Positions 59,481-64,000 of a DNA stretch of 64,000 nt are shown here, one piece after another. Position 1 is the first letter of the stretch; each line of letters starts with the position of its first letter. Source of the DNA: Psilocybe azurescens (taxonomy: Eukaryota > Basidiomycota > Agaricomycetes > Agaricales > Agrocybaceae); contig JAJIRX010000598.1 in assembly GCA_023853785.1 (NCBI GenBank), positions 110,657 to 174,656 of the forward strand, written 5' to 3'. Below the pieces are notes generated by a model, which had not been told where the DNA came from, searched no databases, and saw only the letters and a program-made list of their open reading frames with translations. The position numbers and the translations under genes were made by a program.

Positions 59481-59489
59481 ACCTATAAC

Positions 59490-60120
59490 CTTGATGCGAT
59501 GTCCAACACCGAGCTCGAGTGACTATCCATACTCTCATCCCGGCTTCTTCCCAACGCCAAAAGTCTGTCAAATTGCCTATGGTGCCCTGTGCCCAACATG
59601 TCCTCTGTTGTTCCAATGGAAGGGTAAGATATATCCAAATATGGGACTTTGTCAACGATCAACAAGACGGGTATAGAAATCATCAAACATATGCGCCGTT
59701 TCATATTGATTTACAGGACTCTGCAAATTATTGACCCGTTGCAGAGTTCCCCGAAGGCGGTTGTGTTATAGGACTGCATAACAATACGACGTTTGTGTGG
59801 GATATACCATCATTGGAATCCGATGAACCCATTTTCAACCACGATACCCATCCACCGACACCAGGTTTATATCATTCTGCAAGCCCCGTTTGGGTCATCT
59901 GGATATCAACTTGCTCCCACAATATTTCGGATGGTACACGGACCCCAAAATTACACAATACACATAAACTGTCCACTTCCATGACCCGATTCAAATGACA
60001 GTATCTAAAATTGACGAGTTGCAGGTTCTGGGTGTTCCCGCTCCGCATGTTCTGGCAAGTTTTGATTACATAAACAGTCTACGAGATTCCTTCGCTTCAG
60101 GCTCGTCTCCTGGGTATGTC
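59490..60120 (+). pseudogene. Relic of the F-box / propeller-like family
   Basis: Text typical of the family at 18897 and 30606 appears in shifting frames: YIQIWDFVNDQQDGYRNHQ, then GGCVIGLHNNTTFVWDIPSL with FNHDTHPP, then a piece reading DELQVLGVPAPHVLASFDYI. Stops separate them, and no F-box start is found upstream. It could be a broken gene or one carrying several sequencing indels. Confidence 0.5.
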
Positions 60121-60499
60121 CATTTTGTATGCATACCCACACCCTAACAAAAAGATGGTAGGTCGTAGTTTCGAACCTGCTCAATGGGCAAATTCACACT
60201 CTTCTGTCCGGCAACTGGGCGTGATTGTCCATTGCGCATGCCATCCGAGGCATTTCAAACGAGGTTCGAATTTTTGATTTCTTGTAGGATTTTGTTGCTT
60301 GCACTTCTTTCGGTGTGTACTTAGGAGACATACAGATGGTTCCTGCTATGTGAGAATGTGGCGCAGCATCACTTGGCGCCCGTTGATTCCGATTTGGATG
60401 TTGCGAGAATGTCGTAAGATGTTGACAATAAACACGGTTGGGGGTAATTGACGCTATGTCCATTACTATTTATTGTATAGAGCCCCTATGTCGCCTTGC

Positions 60500-60965
60500 T
60501 AGAGTGCGGACGTCTCGTTAGATCTTGTCTGCATATCAAACGAAACTCTCAGAATGATTCAGAACCGCAAATGACGACATCATTAGCGTGGACAAACTTT
60601 TAACCTTAATTAATATGCACCCAAGACCGCATAATTGTGGGGTACATATTCACTAGAGTTCACTGGAGTCTGTGATGTACCAATAGGGACAGCGGCAACT
60701 CTTGTGCACGGCCATGCATAGGAAGAAATGATAGAGCCATTATACTGCCTTCTTAGTGTATGGACGTTTCGAATGAGGCCATTGGAGCCTCATAATGACG
60801 ATGTTAACTGAGTGGAAACTACTTTGCTCCTCGCAACTGGCTTTAACTTTACTCGACATACATCCGAGACCGCGTAGTTGTGGGGTAGTCAATGCCAGCG
60901 GTGGCTGGGGTATACTAATAGGATTTAGGACAGCGCCAACTAGAGCAGACTAAAGCTTCATAACT
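60500..60965 (+). repeat. Degenerate direct repeat, two units of about 230 nt
   Basis: Unit 1 (about 60500-60720) and unit 2 (about 60755-60965) share, in order, GGACGT.TCG, ATGACGA, and an AGACCGC.TA.TTGTGGGGTA core (60624-60644 and 60867-60887), then a CAGCG.CAACT segment. Identity is modest. No coding capacity. Confidence 0.5.
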
Positions 60966-61774
60966 CTTGGAGATGGTGACGCAATGTATATTATGGTTGG
61001 CGCATCCGTCAACGGGATACGGCGCCGACGGCGCTTGGTGAATATTGCTTAGAACGTGCGTCCGACGTCGCGTCGTGGCAACCAATACACATGACTGGTT
61101 GCTCACGTTTTGGCGACCGTGCCAGACTGTGCCTCGCCGGTACTTGGGAATGCTGTGCTCCGGAATGTTCTAGACGATTCGCTGTTTGAACGTCCACGTC
61201 GCCTTTGTCATGTTCGAGGTTAGGTTACGCAGCTGATTGATAGCTTACAATTGGATTAGAAGAGCTTTAGAAGGACCAATTCACCACTGCGTCGAAAGCT
61301 GTCGAGGGCTGTAATCATTGTATTGTAAAGCCTAGGCTTAATAAGTCTAGCCACTCCAAGTCGAGTCTGCATTCTGATGTTTCCAGACCGTAGTTGCACG
61401 TTCGGTATCGAGATTCGAAGGTAAAGTACATCTTTTCGGAGTCATGGGTCCTTTGAATAAACAGGAAAAGAGAGCTCGGGGAGGATGGTAGATATCTGAT
61501 ATGTAGTGTCCATGAGCACGGAGTCGGATATGCTGACGCCATGCCGAGCCGAGGGTAATAGTGATGGAAGATGACAAAGATGATTCTACACGTTTCTAGA
61601 GCCGTCTCCGCAATCCCAGCTGGCGCTTCGATATTCCGTGTGATGTCGTGGATCAGCTTAGCGCTCCTGCCTTTCAATCCACAGGCATACGTGTACTAAT
61701 TAGCTGTGCTTCGGGGAGTACCCGTGCTCGGACAATAATGACACAACCAGGACCTGAAGTCGAGTCATGTTTTC

Positions 61775-61781
61775 TATATAA
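61775..61781 (+). promoter_or_regulatory. TATA box of the candidate eIF4E-binding protein gene
   Basis: TATATAA 85-91 nt upstream of the start codon at 61866, a good position for a fungal TATA element. Confidence 0.45.
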
Positions 61782-61865
61782 TCCCTCCGTATTTCTCCCA
61801 GTGGTTCCCCATCCTCTACCGGATTAACGCGTCTGCACTACCACTGCCAACAATCTCTCATCGAC

Positions 61866-62566
61866 ATGTCTTCGCCTATTGCCATCCCTCGCTCTAACAA
61901 GGCCTCTTCTGCTTCTCCATCGTCGTCGGCTTCAGAGTCTGGCTCGTACACCTCTTCCTCACCTGCGACATCATACCTCGCAAACTCTGCATCATCCTCA
62001 CCCGCGAAAGGATTGTATGTGCCAGTGCATAAGCGCTCGCCTTCTTCAGGATCTCCGACTTCCTCATTAGGTTTGTTGCTTTCCCCACTTACACCAGCTC
62101 TCCATGACTTACGTCATTATGTCCTTATAGTCTCATTGCCTACGCAGACCACTACCACTACCACCCCTCACCCGCGTATCTACTCCTTACCATTCCTCTT
62201 CTCCCTCCGCCCCAATGCTCAGGAGGGAATAAAGGAGAAGATTCGTGCCGGTCCCGCGAGCTCCTCATGAATAGACGCATGAGGAAGAACCTCGAGTTCG
62301 CCGAGCACCAACATAGGAGAGTCTCCCCTACCCGCGCCCCTGCACCTGCTGCGGCTGCGGTTGCCCCCACACCTACACCCATACCCACACCTACCCAAGC
62401 ACCTGTGCAGAAAGCCTCGCAGTCACCACGCATCACACCTCGAAGGAACAGGTTCGGCCCTCGAGCACCCGAACGCCGCAAGCAGGCTCTTCAGTCGAGT
62501 TTGGGAAGCTGGAGGCATGACACCGGCCTGCATCTCCCCGCGGCCCCGCACCTCGCTGTGCTATAG
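61866..62566 (+). CDS. Small basic protein with candidate eIF4E-binding motif
   Basis: Start at 61866: a Ser-rich N-terminus (SNKASSASPSSSASESGSYT), then LYVPVHKRSPSSGS. An intron (GTTTGT...CTTATAG) joins SSL to VSLPTQ. The segment PHPRIYSLPFLFSLRPNA contains Y-S-L-P-F-L-F, matching the YxxxxL-hydrophobic eIF4E-binding consensus. It is followed by MNRRMRKNLEFAEHQHRR and a Pro/Ala-rich basic tail ending QSSLGSWRHDTGLHLP. Repression or tuning of translation through cap-binding eIF4E is inference from this motif; no domain is present. The frame breaks at three C (62253-62255): one more C gives AGPRELLMNRRMRK and uses the stop at 62564. Without it the protein would end at 62270. Confidence 0.6.
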
Positions 62567-64000
62567 AGCATCGGTCATCGGTCATCGGCTTGAAATGCAA
62601 ACCAAATCACGACTCATCATCATTGTAATTTGTATCGACTTATACCCACCAAACTACATCAAACGGCTTCCAAAGTACATTATAACTACACTACTTATCA
62701 CTTATTGCATTTTTCGCTACAAAATCCATACATAGAACATGCATATATACATAACCGCACATCCATCGCAATAAAACATCACAATCACAATTCATATTCA
62801 GTCATTTGTTCGAACTGTTGAGTTTGTCCGACGTTCAAGTTGTTCAAGTTACACAGCGAGGATTTGGCATTCTGACCAATCGCGATTCTTGGGGATAAGA
62901 TTTCAAATCTAGCTGATCCGTGTAAAAGAAACTTAGGATCACCTCTATCTCAGTTCTAATGACTCGGAACCAGTTATATGCCTGAAGCGAGACAAAGCGC
63001 ATATATTCTGACATTCAAGGCTCCAACCCAATCAGCGACAGAGGGCTTTGCTCACTAAGACTGTCTACAGAACAAAATTACTCTGTGCCAATATATCTTG
63101 CGAGTTAGTGTGAACTGCAGCGATGGTGTCTTTGGAGATCGAAGATCCGACTATCTGTTTAATTGTACATGAGGCATTGCTCAAGCTTAAGAAACGTGGT
63201 TCATATCATAATTCAAGAGGCAGAAATCGACGAGGTATATGCGCGCTTCTTGGCGAAATAACTTCCAGTCATTGGATTAAACATTGGTCCTACACTGTCG
63301 CGCGCGAGGTTACTGCGCGTTCATTGAAATAAAATAAAGATGTGAATAGAAATGGGTCCATGAGCACACTAGGGCCACCCTAAAATTCGCGAATAATGGT
63401 CCCTTGAACTAAAGCATGTGGAACGCACCCAAAGGAAGGCGCACAAGTTGGACGAAACGGGTCGACAATGGAACGTGCCAAGCCAGTGGACAAATGCGCT
63501 TTCATCTTCAGACATATTCTCACGAAACCTCACGTGAGGTGTGTCTATATAATGGACGCCCCTTTTCTCAAATGCCCATCCACCTTTCTCTTTCTCTCTT
63601 GCATCATCTCCTTCTCCACAGTGTATAAAGATTTCGTCTTCACTCTCTCTTATCTATACCAGTGCTCCCCGACACTGGAATTTGATTCGATGTGTCGCGA
63701 CTTGAGCTGTGTGGCATGGCGCTTAAGTCGTCGCGCGTCATGTCCTCTGCTGCTACGTTATCTTTCTGCTTCGCCCACTGTATGATTCACGTTAAGGCCT
63801 GATTATTTGATGTGTGTATGTCTCTTGTAAGTAAATCTCTCCGGTGTCTCGATTCGCGGTGTCAACTCAAAGCCACAGTCCGCAAGTACTGTGCTAAGTC
63901 GCCTTTTTTCTTCATCACATTTACTCCTGAGTATCTATGCTGTCACGTCTTACGTCCATCCACTCTCCTTAATAATATTTGCTCGCAGAAGTGGATATAT
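62567..64000. other. Window end, no confident gene
   Basis: Open frames at 63123-63332 and 63468-63785 lack domains. The latter has an ATG at 63552 just after a CTATATAATG stretch, which could start a gene running off the window, but the translation is not convincing. Confidence 0.4.

Noticed and set aside
63468..63785. 105-codon frame with a hydrophobic stretch near the window end
   Set aside because: The upstream TATA-like sequence is suggestive, but the translation lacks any family pattern and splice sites; not enough to call a gene.

Overview
The window reads as nuclear DNA of a basidiomycete fungus, most likely a mushroom-forming agaricomycete. The genes are split by many short introns (about 50-70 nt, GT-AG). 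The gene content is also typical of that group: several F-box protein genes, a seven-helix DUF6533-type membrane protein, a P450 of the CYP51-like clan, an aspzincin-like protease and a small cysteine-rich secreted protein. No virus, CRISPR array, rRNA, tRNA or intact transposon was recognised.

Layout. 0.6-4 kb holds a secreted peptide gene and a cytochrome P450, both on the minus strand, followed by a 4-kb stretch with no convincing gene. 8-20.5 kb is a housekeeping block: a 1358-residue disordered Ser/Pro-rich protein (+), cohesin SMC1 (-), protein-L-isoaspartate methyltransferase (-) and an F-box protein (+). 22.1-26.3 kb is a two-domain trehalose-6-phosphate phosphatase (-). 26.3-30.6 kb is gene-poor. 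30.6-37.3 kb is F-box rich with an NmrA-like oxidoreductase in it. 37.8-44 kb holds an MFSD5-like transporter, a three-RRM GBP2/HRB1-like RNA-binding protein and a divergently placed mitochondrial MAM33/p32 protein. 44.9-50.5 kb has another F-box gene, a secreted aspzincin-like protease with a long basic tail, and the DUF6533-type protein. 52-58 kb has a diverged Ran-binding-domain protein, a membrane-anchored fatty aldehyde dehydrogenase and an F-box gene. 58-64 kb is gene-poor, with a decayed F-box-like gene and a small protein carrying a candidate eIF4E-binding motif.

The strongest unexpected signal is systematic. At least nine times a conserved reading frame breaks exactly at a run of 5-6 identical bases and is restored by one more base of the same kind. 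This happens in SMC1, the isoaspartate methyltransferase, the P450, the NmrA-like gene, the protease and others. Because genes expected to be essential or highly conserved are hit, undercalled homopolymers in the assembly are more likely than mass gene decay. Gene models here therefore need read-level correction before any is called a pseudogene.

The second theme is F-box gene turnover. Diverged copies of one flanking segment lie about 9 kb apart, and a fragment of a dead F-box exon sits next to a damaged F-box gene. I see no clear case for a new multi-gene system. The genes look independent rather than a functional cluster.
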